A DNA stretch of 64,000 nucleotides, taken from assembly GCA_031841125.1 (NCBI GenBank), contig CM063110.1:38393214-38457213 (forward strand), read 5' to 3'. Within the stretch, counting starts at the first letter, position 1. Each line of letters begins with the position of its first letter. Below are positions 52,655 through 63,110 of this stretch, piece after piece. This DNA comes from Acanthococcus lagerstroemiae (lineage: Eukaryota > Arthropoda > Insecta > Hemiptera > Eriococcidae). The notes under the pieces were generated by a model. That model was not told the origin of the DNA and made no database searches. It was given only the letters and a program-made list of their open reading frames with translations. The translations under genes and the position numbers were made by a program.

Positions 52655-53314
52655 TATACAGTGTCATTCAGAAATATGAGTATCTATCTGCGCGTTTCGT
52701 GGAAAGCTTTCTGGTCCCAAAGGAAAATAGTGAAAAGCGAGATGAAGTTATACACTAAAATCAGGGTATTGAAAAGCATAGTCCTTCCAGTATTGACCTA
52801 CGGAGCCCAGACCTGGGCCATCACTAAAGAACAAATGCACAAAATCCGGTCTACGCACAATTCAATTTTGAGAAGTATCCTCCAAAACAGATTAAATGAA
52901 CATATTAAAGTACAAGATATTATGGACAAAAACTAAAGCCAAAAATATCGGGATTGTCCTCAAAAAGCTGAAGCTTAAGTATGCAGGTCATATTATCCGC
53001 GAACCAAATCATAAATGGAATAAAGTCCTAACTACCTGGGTCCCACAAGAAGACAGGCGAAGCCAAGGGAGGCCGGTTATGAGGTGGGAGGACGAACTGC
53101 GTCAAGATCTCGGACCGAAGTGGTTTAATATGGAAAAAGATAGAACAAAGTGGGGGGACTTGACAGAGGCCTATGCCCAACAATGGGCGACCGAAGGGGG
53201 ACCGACGATGGAGGCACCGTCCACTTTCCAATAAACGAGAAGGAAAAAAAGTAGCTGGTGTCAATATCGCGGACCCAATTGGGTCACGGCAAATAAATAA
53301 AATAATAAAATAAA
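52655..53314 (+). mobile_element. RTE-like 3' end with (TAAA)n-type tail
   Basis: The coding remnant gives QYTVSFRNMSIYLRVSWKAF, then KIRVLKSIVLPVLTYGAQTW near 52760-52820, NSILRSILQNRLNEHIKVQD, and after a frameshift near 52920 KAKNIGIVLKKLKLKYAGHI, GRPVMRWEDELRQDLG and EAYAQQWA to a stop at 53232. The 3' UTR ends in AAATAAATAAAATAATAAAA at 53282-53314. This is the best view of the family's 3' end in the window. It is 5'-truncated within the RT. Confidence 0.88.
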
Positions 53315-54420
53315 ATCTGCGCGTTTAGCTTTTAATGGCTAAAATAGCACGTTGTCCACATTTTATTGACATTTTATCACCCAGTAGAAGTGTAAGTAAA
53401 AGATCAAGCTTGGCCTAGGATATAATGAAACAACTTTTGTGTGTGTGTGGGAGGGGGAGGGAGGGAGACTACTCAATTTTGCCATTTCAAAACCAAACTA
53501 AACAAAACCAAAAATTGAAGCCCTTTACAAATTAATGTAAAATATGTATAAGATTATTTTGAAAATATTCAATGTTTTTTTGATGAATCGAGTTTTTTAT
53601 CAATTAATTAATTATGTTTGAATGTTTAATTAATTCCGATTAACCGATCTTTCAGTTTAATTGGTAGTATTTGGTTAATCGATTACTTTCAATTAATTAG
53701 TTGCTGGCGATCAGTCCCAGTATCAGAATTCTTCTATGGCAGTCAATTTCACGTACTGACCCCTAAAAGTGATGAAAAACACTTAATTTGCGTACAAAGA
53801 GAACAATATTTTCTCAAAATTTTCGGAGAACTTCTATAGAAAATTTTCATTTCAGGCGCTCAATTAAGGATGAGAGGGTATCTCCTAAATCGCTCCTCCA
53901 CAGAACGCGCTATTCTGGTGATCAATCAGTATTGCTTTCCATTCATCGAGATTTGAGAATTAGATACTATTCATAATGGAACTTACTTTCGATTATTTCA
54001 TTCATGTGAAGTACCCCCACCTCCAATTCCTCCTCTCAAGAGAAATAATTAAGTTGTAATAATTAGAAATGGATGAATAATAATATTTTACTCAAGGGCC
54101 ATTATCGTAATGGGTAAGAAGGGACGTAAACCTTTGGGTTTACATTACTGGATATGTCCTCCGTAATATGTTACGTTTCCGTGTCTCCCCTCTACCCTCT
54201 ACTGCCTAACATACGCAGAGGCATCGCGAGCCTTATCGGCAGCGGGGGGGGGGGGGGTGGAAAGAGGTCAAAAATGCCGACTCATCAAAAAAAGTTGACC
54301 CAAGAAAAAAGAAAACTCAACGATTTTCGATTTTCATATTTTGCCGATTCAAGGACGCCGAGGATTATAGATCCCATATGGAGCAAGATGAAATTTTTAA
54401 AGCTGATATCGTAATTTTTT
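53315..54420. other. No gene recognised
   Basis: Includes an AT palindrome-rich stretch (53580-53710; ATTAATTAAT, TTAATCGATTA). Near 54215-54252 lies CAGAGGCATCGCGAGCC followed by a 12-base G run, which looks like a hAT-type left end, but no right end was found. Confidence 0.35.
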
Positions 54421-56247
54421 GTAAATGTAGTGAAAAAATTTCAAAATCATCTTGTGGCCCTGATTCCATTCCACCATACATATTTCGAGATTACTCACAC
54501 TTTTTAATTACTCCCTTAACTTATGTCTGCAATACTGTCCTCGAGACAAGTATTTATCCAACAATATGGAAAATGTCGAAAGTTATTCCACTTTACAAGT
54601 CAGACAAAATAAACGAAATAAAAAATTATCGTTCCATCTCTATAATTCCACTAGCGGCCAAAATTTTTGAAACTGTCTTGCACAAATATCTATACAATCA
54701 ATCCAAACATATCACCCTGTCAACATGGCTTTAGAAAGGGGTATTCAGTGCAGACAAATCTGATGAACTTCACATATGATGTCAATATAACCCTCTCTAA
54801 GGGTGGGCAAATAGACACCATTTACACGGATTTTTCAAAGGTCTTTGACACTGTCAACCACAAAATCTTACTCCAAAAATTGTGCAGCTTTGGCTTTTCA
54901 AAAAATCTAATAACTCTACTTCACTCTTACTTAATAACAGAATGCAGTTTTTCGAGTATAAAGGAGTGGCCTCTACGTGTTACAAGAGTGTGTCAGGTGT
55001 TCCCCAGGGTTTGGTTTTGGGCCCATACCTATTTCTAATTTTTGTCGATGATATTTCTGAAGAAATCCAATGTTCAAAATTATTGCTGTATGCAGACGAT
55101 ATGAAAATTTATAAAATTATAAAATTTCAAAATGACTGTGCTAAACTACAACAAGATCTTGACTCATTAGTTGAGTGGAGTGATAGTAACTTGTTACCAT
55201 TTAATTCTGACAAGTGTGAAAAAATTACTTGACAACTGTGACGAGTGTAATACCTCCCTTTTCTCCGAAAAGTCGGTAAAAGATACACTTAGGTGTGTAA
55301 ATTTTGTAAAAGACTTAGGCATCATTTTGGATTTGAAATTACGAGTATTATTCAGGAAGCATATCGATCTCACAACTTTAAAATCTAAAAAAATGGTTGG
55401 CTTCATAAAGAGAAATTGAACTTGTTATAAAAATTTAGAAACAATAAGAATTCTTTATTCTAGTTTTGTCAGATCAATATTGAAATTCTCCTCTGGGATC
55501 CCAGAACCCATAAGATGAAGACAAAATTGAGAAAATTCAAAAAAGATTTTTGAAATACTTATATTGCAAAATCTTTACATACAATCTTTTTGAAATTGTA
55601 TACAAAGAACTTTTGGTTAGCTTTGAAATTATGAGTCTAAAAAACAGAAAATGTTTAGCAAAGTTGATCTTCTTGCGGGATATTTTTAATAACAAAATTT
55701 TGGATTCTAACCATTTAATACGTATTCAATTGAGGGTCCCTACATTTAATACAAGATATACTGACCTATTTGTGACACGTAGAGGCTCAGCATCAAGTAT
55801 GGACAATACTCCAGCATTATATAATAATATTAAACAAAAAGACCCTGGGATCGACATATTCTTTATGAGTAGGAAACAGTATATTTCATCAGTCATTAAA
55901 GTACTCGAAGGTATTTAGGTCCTAGACTCTGCAGTTCTTTCCCTTACACCGCACAAGTGCAGTTTATTTCGACACCCCGCGGCTTCCTTCAACCCACAGT
56001 TCTCAATTCACAATTCTCAACTGCCGCCTGTGGACCTGCGTGCCCCTCACTCCCCGCTCTGCCCTTGCTCTGGTGCCTTCTCCCCCTCCCTCTTTCTGTC
56101 TTCTTTTCCTTCTTCTTTATCCCCACCTTTCCATCAAAAAGTATTTTTTGTTTTTCAGAATAATAATTACATAGTAACTACTGTCCCTCCCTGTCAATGG
56201 GACCCTCAGGCACCTGTTGGGCCGAGACTTAAATAAAATAAAATAAA
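54421..56247 (+). mobile_element. CR1/jockey-like non-LTR retrotransposon fragment
   Basis: RT sequence in five frames: SSCGPDSIPPYIFRDYSHFL near 54440, WKMSKVIPLYKSDK, KNYRSISIIPLAAKIFE, then HGFRKGYSVQTNLMNF near 54720, IYTDFSKVFDTVNH (motif A), GVPQGLVLGPYLFLIFVDD (motif B), LLYADDMKIY (motif C, near 55085), and a C-terminal region to the stop at 55916-55918. There are at least four frameshifts; the endonuclease is absent. The 3' UTR ends with TAAATAAAATAAAATAAAT at 56229-56247. The clade is near CR1 or jockey relatives; I cannot be more exact. Confidence 0.87.
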
Positions 56248-57695
56248 TCCGCTTTTTTATTCTGGTTAGTTTCATTGGTTTTGTGCAACTTTTTTCATAT
56301 GGAGCGACACTCCACATGAAAACTCCCATGTGGAGTAACTGCTCCTCGTCTCATACGAGTTCGGCGCCCGTATGCCGATTGAAGTCCGAAGTGCCAACTA
56401 AATGGCCGAAAACTTGCAGAAAAATGCCGACTTGGTATTAAAATTTTCTGCGCAAGCGGAGAAAAAAGTTAAGCAATTTCCACATTTCGGCGAATGTTGT
56501 TCAAAATACCAATTAATTGGTGGAACCGAACAAACACTGACATCGAAAAATTCCCGTTTCGATACAAACATTTTCCATCAAAGCAGAAAAAAAAAGTCCA
56601 GGTCAACGATTTTTTTGTTCAGCCAACTGTGTACTAAAATGCTGACTAAATGGTCGGGTTTGCCGAAAAGTACCGACTTCAATAATAATAATAATAATAA
56701 TAATTTAAAAAAAAGATTCGTGGGATGGGTAGAGGGATCACATCCCCCCTTTCACAGACATGACAAATGAAAGGAACATAAACTAAAGTAATATAAAAGC
56801 GTTCTTACTCATTTCACAATCGAAGGCGCCGTACTCGAGATACGGCTCGCTGAAAACTTAAATCCTCTCCCTTCTCATACGAAAATGGGAAATTAGTTTC
56901 ATTATTTCCTTGTTTCATGAAATGTCCAGAAATGTTCACCCACCCCAACTCTCACAATTCGGTCAAGATTAACAGATTTTTCCCTCCAAATATCATCTAT
57001 AAAAAAGTGTTGTGTATTGTTTATTCGATTTTGCCAACAGAGGGTCGATTACAATAACAAAATTTTACAATATCTGAATCGAATTTTCAAAGGTACGAGT
57101 ACATACCGACATCTAACTTCCATCATTATCGCTCGTCCAATCTGCGGGCTCCCTTTGTGACACCGTATCGTAGTTCGAAAATGAAGGAAAGTATCAATTT
57201 GACAAAAGAGAAGAACTGTAATTTAGTAGGAACCCGAAAAATTAAAACAAGAACGAAAGCGATGTAAAGTATCACCGATACAGAAACTGAAGCTGACATC
57301 ATTTAAAATTTAGGTGTCTTATTACATGTCCATTTTCCTCTTCACAAAAAAAAAAAAAGTTAGAGAAACTTATTTTTTTGCACGGTTAATAAAAAACAAA
57401 TTATTAAGAGGTATCGTGTTCCTTTTTTCTTTTTTCTTTCTGGTTTCTTTTTTCTCATTTTCCTCTACTTTTCTGGGCGCTCCCTTCCGAACAGATTGCC
57501 GAGGGTCAGAGGGCCCTTTGGCTCCTCAAATAAATCCATCGCTGAGTAAAACAGAGAACTCTTACTCGAGGTTTTTCCGTTTCCGAGAGCAATCAAACAA
57601 TAATATCACTGTTACAGATCTACAGATTCAAACCAACGTAAATCGAGAAGTGTGATTACTAATTGGTAAGCAATTGAGGACAGACCGCGGCCGCA
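56248..57695. other. No gene recognised; possible 5' leader at the right end
   Basis: Includes an (AAT)n microsatellite at about 56680-56703, and G/C-run and ATGCCGACTT segments near 56430 and 56670. From about 57470 to 57695 the sequence is less repetitive and might be a 5' leader of the exon candidate that follows; this is speculative. Confidence 0.35.
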
Positions 57696-57812
57696 ATGAA
57701 TGCCGACGATCATTCACCAGTTAATGTTTCGAATTCAAATTCCGTGTACGAGAATTTATTGCGTATTTGCGAGGAAATGGACGCTACTCTACAGGAAATC
57801 CACTCACCAGAG
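57696..57812 (+). CDS. Possible first coding exon of a host gene
   Basis: The frame starts ATGAATGCCGACGATC with G at -3 and encodes MNADDHSPVNV followed by an acidic segment, NLLRICEEMDATLQEIH. If spliced at GAG/GTGGTC (57812) it ends in phase 0, matching the phase of the downstream candidate exon at 58880; that donor is weak. A second donor, GGAG/GTATTG at 57822, would be phase 1. No known domain is seen. Confidence 0.3.
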
Positions 57813-58879
57813 GTGGTCGGAGGTATTGCACACGTTATTTTTGGTCAAAATCGATACGAAAAACGAAGTCGATACAATACGGAATAAATATTCCATTCGA
57901 TTTTCAAGCTTCTCTAGGTGTTAGAAAGAGGGAGCGCCGAAGTTCCCAAAACCATCGAAATCACCCTTTTTCGTACCATGTACCGGGACTGTTACACGGT
58001 CCAAGAAACACGTTTTTTTTTTTCTTTCCAAGTTCGAACCATAGGTGGTACATATATTATGGTTTTCGAGTCTCCCCTCCAACCTTCCCAGCCCCTGGGT
58101 GTGCTCGATTCAGCCACCGTCGTAATATATGCTCTCGATAGTCGCTAGCTAATGAAAACAAATATGTTTACTCAGAAGCGACACGAGAGACTTCGCTTTC
58201 GTTCGTACTCGTACACATTTCTCGTGTAACTGACGAACCCCAACTGTACACACCAAGTCACCGATTTACATACGATCTAATTTAAAATTCCGTCACGGCC
58301 TCTCCGCTAAATACGCGGACCCACAAAAACCACCCTCTCGGGCTACACAGAATAATAACTAACATCATTTTCGACAACCTCGAGCTGCGCTAAGACGTCT
58401 CAGGCACACACTCGCAGCTTCTCCTCGGCGTGAGTCTCGTTTTTCAACCATTTAGGTCTAGACACGCCGGCCCCCACCAGAGTTTGTGCTAAAAGTTGAA
58501 AACGAAATTTGATACTACCAACATTTCGAGCACATGTGGTGACTTTCGCGACACGGCACCCGGGCAGAATCGTAGTACCAGGCTACCAGAATCCAGCGAA
58601 TCTGCAAAGAACCCCGTGAAATTACACGAGACGTGCAGACTAACACTAATACCGTATTAGCAAGTACGTTTGGTAAACGTTGGATTATTAGAATTTCTGC
58701 GATACGGAAAATTTTCGTCGCTGCGACGTTCCTCACGCATACGTATACGGTGTTATTACAATCCATTTACGCCGACGAAAGTCTGCCACGGTGTAATGGC
58801 ACAGCACGTGTTCCTCAGCCCGAGCACATTGCACCCTGCCATTTCAATACGCAGGCGACCATCTTATTGAACTTTTTAG

Positions 58880-59378
58880 TCCTCATTCGTCTCCCCGTTC
58901 CCACCACCAGCTCCGCGATTCATCCGAAAAGTTGTACTTCCCGCAGATCCAGCCGACATCTTCCGGGACGTCGACATCGAGCAGTACCTGCGGTTCGAGA
59001 TCGGTGAGCTCATCTCGAAGAACACGCCTACCCCTGACGTCGCCAAGGATGTTCATTTACAGAATCCTCCGAGAGGTCCTCAGTTGGACGACTTCCCCGA
59101 GCGCAATTTTGTGACAAGTGGCGAGGATGCTGCCTCTATCGAGGTTCGTGGGAACGATGCGCTCGTAGGAGACACCATCGAATGCCAGGACACTCCGGTT
59201 ACCGGGGTCGGCAAGAACGACGCCTTTGTGAGAGAGAACTCTGTGGAAAGTCTGGACGATGACACGCGCTCACACGACCCCCAGCAAGGTTCTGTACTAC
59301 GAGTAAATGCGCCACAGGATAGGTTAACCGAAGCCAGCGAGCTAACAAACCGCGACGGTTCTCGACTGGAAGACCTGT
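58880..59378 (+). CDS. Candidate internal exon of a host gene, unknown function
   Basis: A 499-bp stop-free frame lies between a good acceptor (ACTTTTTAG at 58871-58879) and a consensus donor (GTAAGT at 59379). It starts in phase 0 and ends in phase 1. The product is acidic and hydrophilic: SFVSPFPPPAPRFIRKVVLP, then ADIFRDVDIEQYLRFEIGEL, then a long acidic, Ser/Thr-rich region likely to be disordered. No transmembrane segment, signal or catalytic motif. The region is GC-richer than its surroundings and not repeated here. I do not recognise the family. The rest of the gene must lie outside or in unidentified exons. Confidence 0.45.
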
Positions 59379-60026
59379 GTAAGTTTTTTTCTTTTTTACT
59401 TTTTTTTTTGTTTTTTTGTTTTTTTGTTTCTTACATCATAATATTATAAAACGGAAGAAAACGTTTTTAGTATCAAAAATTATTTCATTTGGTGGAAAGA
59501 AGGCATTTAGTTATTTGATCTAATGGCTAACAGTAATATTTCACAAAAAAATATTCCAGCATTAGTTTTTTCTCTTGTCACCCTATTTGGGTCCAGGCAT
59601 AGTGTGACCCCATTCCCCAGTAATGGCTTGTCACCAAGGGGAATTAGACTATAAGCCCTTGTATCAAAATAATTGATCAAGGAGGCCTATGTCCCAGTAG
59701 GTGGACCGAAACATCTGTTTCAAGGCTGTATTTATTTATTCATTATAGTGTAACTACTTTTCAAGGGGGGGGGGGCAACTTGGGTCGAAGTTTATGCTCA
59801 AGATGCAAAATGCAAAATGTAGAATGCAGAGAAAAAAAAAACAAAAAAAAACAACAGAAAATAGTCTTGACCTTCCTGCTGAGGAAGGCGGCAAACCGTC
59901 GGCTTAATGAGGGCAGTGACCTCTTTGCTACCCCGGACGCTGCAGGCCCGTTTGCAACCTGGTCGTGGAGTCTCTATAGATATAAATACAAAGATTGTTT
60001 CCTCAAAGAGTTCTACTAGGTGCATC
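59379..60026. other. No gene recognised; possible retroposon tail
   Basis: Begins with a T-rich tract after the putative donor. Near 59575-59760 a segment with AAGGAGGCCTATGTCCCAGT then GGTGGACCG and a TATTTATTTATT tail looks like the 3' end of an RTE-type element (compare the wording GAGGCCTATG common there), but no coding part is attached. G run at 59766-59774. Confidence 0.3.
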
Positions 60027-60535
60027 AAGAAATTCCTCCTCTCATTTTATTTTTATCGCGAAGTAGGGTCAATACAGGACGCGCGATGATCTTCAACTGG
60101 CAAGGTCGCATTTTAAGTTGAAAAAATTTACATCTACGTACACCACCAAATTCGATTTTGTAAATGGAAGCATACCAAAGCGTCAAAATATGGGTACCAA
60201 AATAATCAAACACTGACTGGAGACATCGAACGAAATGTCGAAAAGGACATATTTTGGATTGCTCATTACCAGGGCCGTACCTAGGATTTAAGTAAGGGGG
60301 GGGGTTGCGATTAAGATGAATATTATTTTTTGGAGGGGTATAATCAGTCACAGATCCGCCTTCTTCTCCGTCTGAACCCATTGTTTTTTGGCCAATGGGG
60401 GGGGGGGGGGGTTTGAACCGTTAACCCCCCCCCGGTCTGTACAGCCCCGCTCATTACGAATATTGCATCAAATTTTTGATCCGACACTGCTTTGGCGCTG
60501 AAAGCTAAATGCGAGTCAATTTTGCTTATCATTTT
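60027..60535 (+). repeat. Old dispersed repeat module, copy A3, split by a MITE
   Basis: The block order matches 24043-24370: CCTCCTCTCATTTTATTTTTATCGCGAAG-like start, GTACACCACCAAATTCGAT, then (after the MITE) ACGAATATTGCATCAAAT, TTTTTGATCCGACACTG and GAAAGCTAAATG. Another short unit lies at about 60753-60815 (AAATATCGTATCTGATTTTT, TGATTTGGGCC). Confidence 0.55.
60270..60449. mobile_element. hAT-type MITE, 180 bp, with 8-bp TSD
   Basis: CTCATTAC flanks both sides (60262-60269 and 60450-60457). The ends are CAGGGCCGTACCTAGG and, reverse-complemented, CGGGGCTGTACAGACC; each is followed by a G run (C run on the other strand). Removing it restores the old repeat unit around GAATATTGCATCA. No coding capacity. 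Confidence 0.8.
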
Positions 60536-60815
60536 TGGTCTCTGAGATTGGGATTTTCAACTCAGGATGGAATTTCTGACGTAATCCATAATCAGCGACC
60601 CAGAAAACTACTATTTCGATACTCTATTCGATTTTTCAAAATTCAGTGATGCCCATCTCGCGTCGGAATCGGGATTTTTAGACCTCAGAAAAAAAAAACT
60701 TGATGTAAAAGTCGAAAAAAGTATCAAAATTGAAATCTTTTCGACCACTGATTATAAATATCGTATCTGATTTTTGATTCGACCCTGATTTGGGCCTAGA
60801 AAGCTAAGTGATTGC

Positions 60816-61864
60816 TCAAGCCGAGTGGGCTCACACTGGGTTTGGATTGAAAATTCGATGCGATATTTGTCATTAGAGATTCAGAGTACTCTTATTTGGA
60901 TACTTTGTTGCGTACAATCAAGGACATAACACAGAGTTTCTTCTGGGGTGGGGGGGGGGTTGTTCAATTCCCAACTGACTTAATGAAAAATTCCCAAGCA
61001 TCAAAATTTTTCTGCGTCAGCTAAAAAGAAGAAAAATTTGATCCATCAACGAAAATTTCCCAATTCCGGCAGAGGCTTGGGGCAAGCTACCCCCATCTGC
61101 CATAGTTTTGATCCTGGGTACAATGCCATCTGACATTCTAAAATTGTTCATGTGAGCCCTCCTTAGGACGTATAAGACCATACTGAATGCGTCGTAAAAC
61201 AAATAAATGCCTGTAGAAGAGGAAATTTTTCTTGACAACAAGAAACAAAACTAAAAAACTATACTTAGCAATTGGGAGATTCTCATTCATCTCTTGCCAA
61301 TTTGGTGATTTGGCTCGTAATAAAAAATGGGAGGGCGTTTCACAAAACACCCCATATTTTAGGACCCATAGTTGTTGTTTTTTTTTTCAACACTTTTGAA
61401 ATAGGCGCTTTTGGTGAACATCAATATCAAATATTTCGACTGCGTGAAAAAATTCAAACTTGATACTCTTTTTAGCCAACTCCTATGGCATTATAAAGAA
61501 CACACTTTTCTCATTAGGCCCCAAATATTGAAGCTGAAAGCTGAGCATTCGTGGACTTTCGAGCAACTTACCATATGCCTACGCCACTGGGTCCGACAGA
61601 AATTTTTTCGGTAGGGTGCATCAACCAAATCTAGATGCTTGTTTCACGTGAACAAAGTTAAAAATTAAATTTCACCAACAGAATTTTGTTCGAATCATCA
61701 TGCGAGAAAAGTTCAACGGTAGTAAAAATTTGGTAAGCCAAAAAAGTGTTTTCTATCTTTCGTGGAACGTCCCAAATTTAATAAAATGTTTAATAGTGGA
61801 CTTCGTAATATAGAATCTAGTTTTATTGGTAATTTGGGGATCCTGACTAATAATTGATGCATCA
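60816..61864. other. No gene recognised
   Basis: AT-rich, with a G run near 60949-60958 followed by a TTCCCAACTGAC/AAAAATTCCCAAGC segment of the kind scattered through the window. Only chance frames. Confidence 0.35.
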
Positions 61865-63110
61865 TTTACAAGAAACACCAAGTCAGGCAGGCTTTAGGAG
61901 GGGCTTCTATACGGTGACCATTTTTACACTATCAATGCTATCATCCAAAAGGCAAAGAGTACCAAATCCCCATCAATCTGGCCTTCATAGACTTTACTAA
62001 GGCTTTTGATCTCCGAAAAACAACTACAGGGTAAAAGCACTAATCAAACATGGAGTAAATCATAATTTGGTGCAACCAATACAGGAAATGTACACGGAGT
62101 TAAAAGCACACATTATTACCGATGTAAAAGCGGAAGCTTTTGACATCAATGAAAAAATAAGAAAAAGGGATCCGATTTCTCCACTGCGGTTTAACTGCGT
62201 TCTTAACGAACTTTTCAAACTACTGAATTGGGAGGAAAGAGAGGGGTGAAAATCAACGAGGAAATGCTGAACAATTTAAAACTCGCAGATGTCGTGGTGG
62301 TAGTGGTGAGAAATAAGGAAGACTTACAAAGAGTGCATGCTGAAGGAGCTCAGCTGGCGAAGCAAAGAAGCAGGTATGAAAATGAACATGACCAAAACAA
62401 AAATTTTGAGTAGTTCTGGACGCACAAAACCAATAACAATCGAAAAACGAAACAACTGAAACAGTAAGCGAAGTAATATATTGGGCCAAATCATCTCATT
62501 CCGAAACCAAACTGAAAAAGAAATACACAACAGAGTGGCGATAATTCGGAGCAGATTTTGGAGTTTAAAATTATTAATATTGAAAAATACGAGTAACTAT
62601 CCAAACACTGACAAAAGCCAAAATCTTCAACAGTTATATTCTTCCGGCATTGACCTTCGGCTGTCAGGCGGGGACACTAACTAAAAGGGCGGAGAAAAAA
62701 ACTAAAGGCTACTCAGAACTTCATGGAGAGAGTCATGTTAGGAATCAAGTTGCATGATAAACTGAATTTGAAGAAAATAAATATAAAATTCAGGCTAAAC
62801 AAAAATTTATTACACATTGTAAGAAGACTAAAGTTGGACTGGACTGGCCATCCGAGTAGACTGAAAGATAACTGATGGACCAATTAGGCTACATTCTGGA
62901 AAATTTACGGAAACAGAAAGACGGGAAAGCAAAAAGTCAGGTGGATAAACGACATCTGCAACTTCATCAGGTACCAACTATTCCACAGAATCGCAGCTGA
63001 CCTGGTTGAATAGGACAGGATGAGGGCGGCATATACGCCCAAAATCAGGGCTTTTAGAGATTCGCGCCTTAACCTACTACAAAATGAAGTCATACAATAA
63101 AACTTGCTAA
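61865..63110 (+). mobile_element. RTE-like fragment (RT to C-terminus)
   Basis: The plus strand reads INLAFIDFTKAFDLRK (motif A) near 61975-62020, LVQPIQEMYTELKAHIITDV, then RDPISPLRFNCVLNELFKLL, a destroyed motif C (KLADVVVVVVRN near 62285, where FADD is expected), and MNMTKTKIL. It continues with VIYWGQIISFRNQTEKE, SYILPALTFGCQAG, ERVMLGIKLHDKLNLKKIN, LLHIVRRLKLDWTGHPSRLK and KVRWINDICNF to about 63110. Stops and frameshifts are frequent; the endonuclease is absent. Confidence 0.85.
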
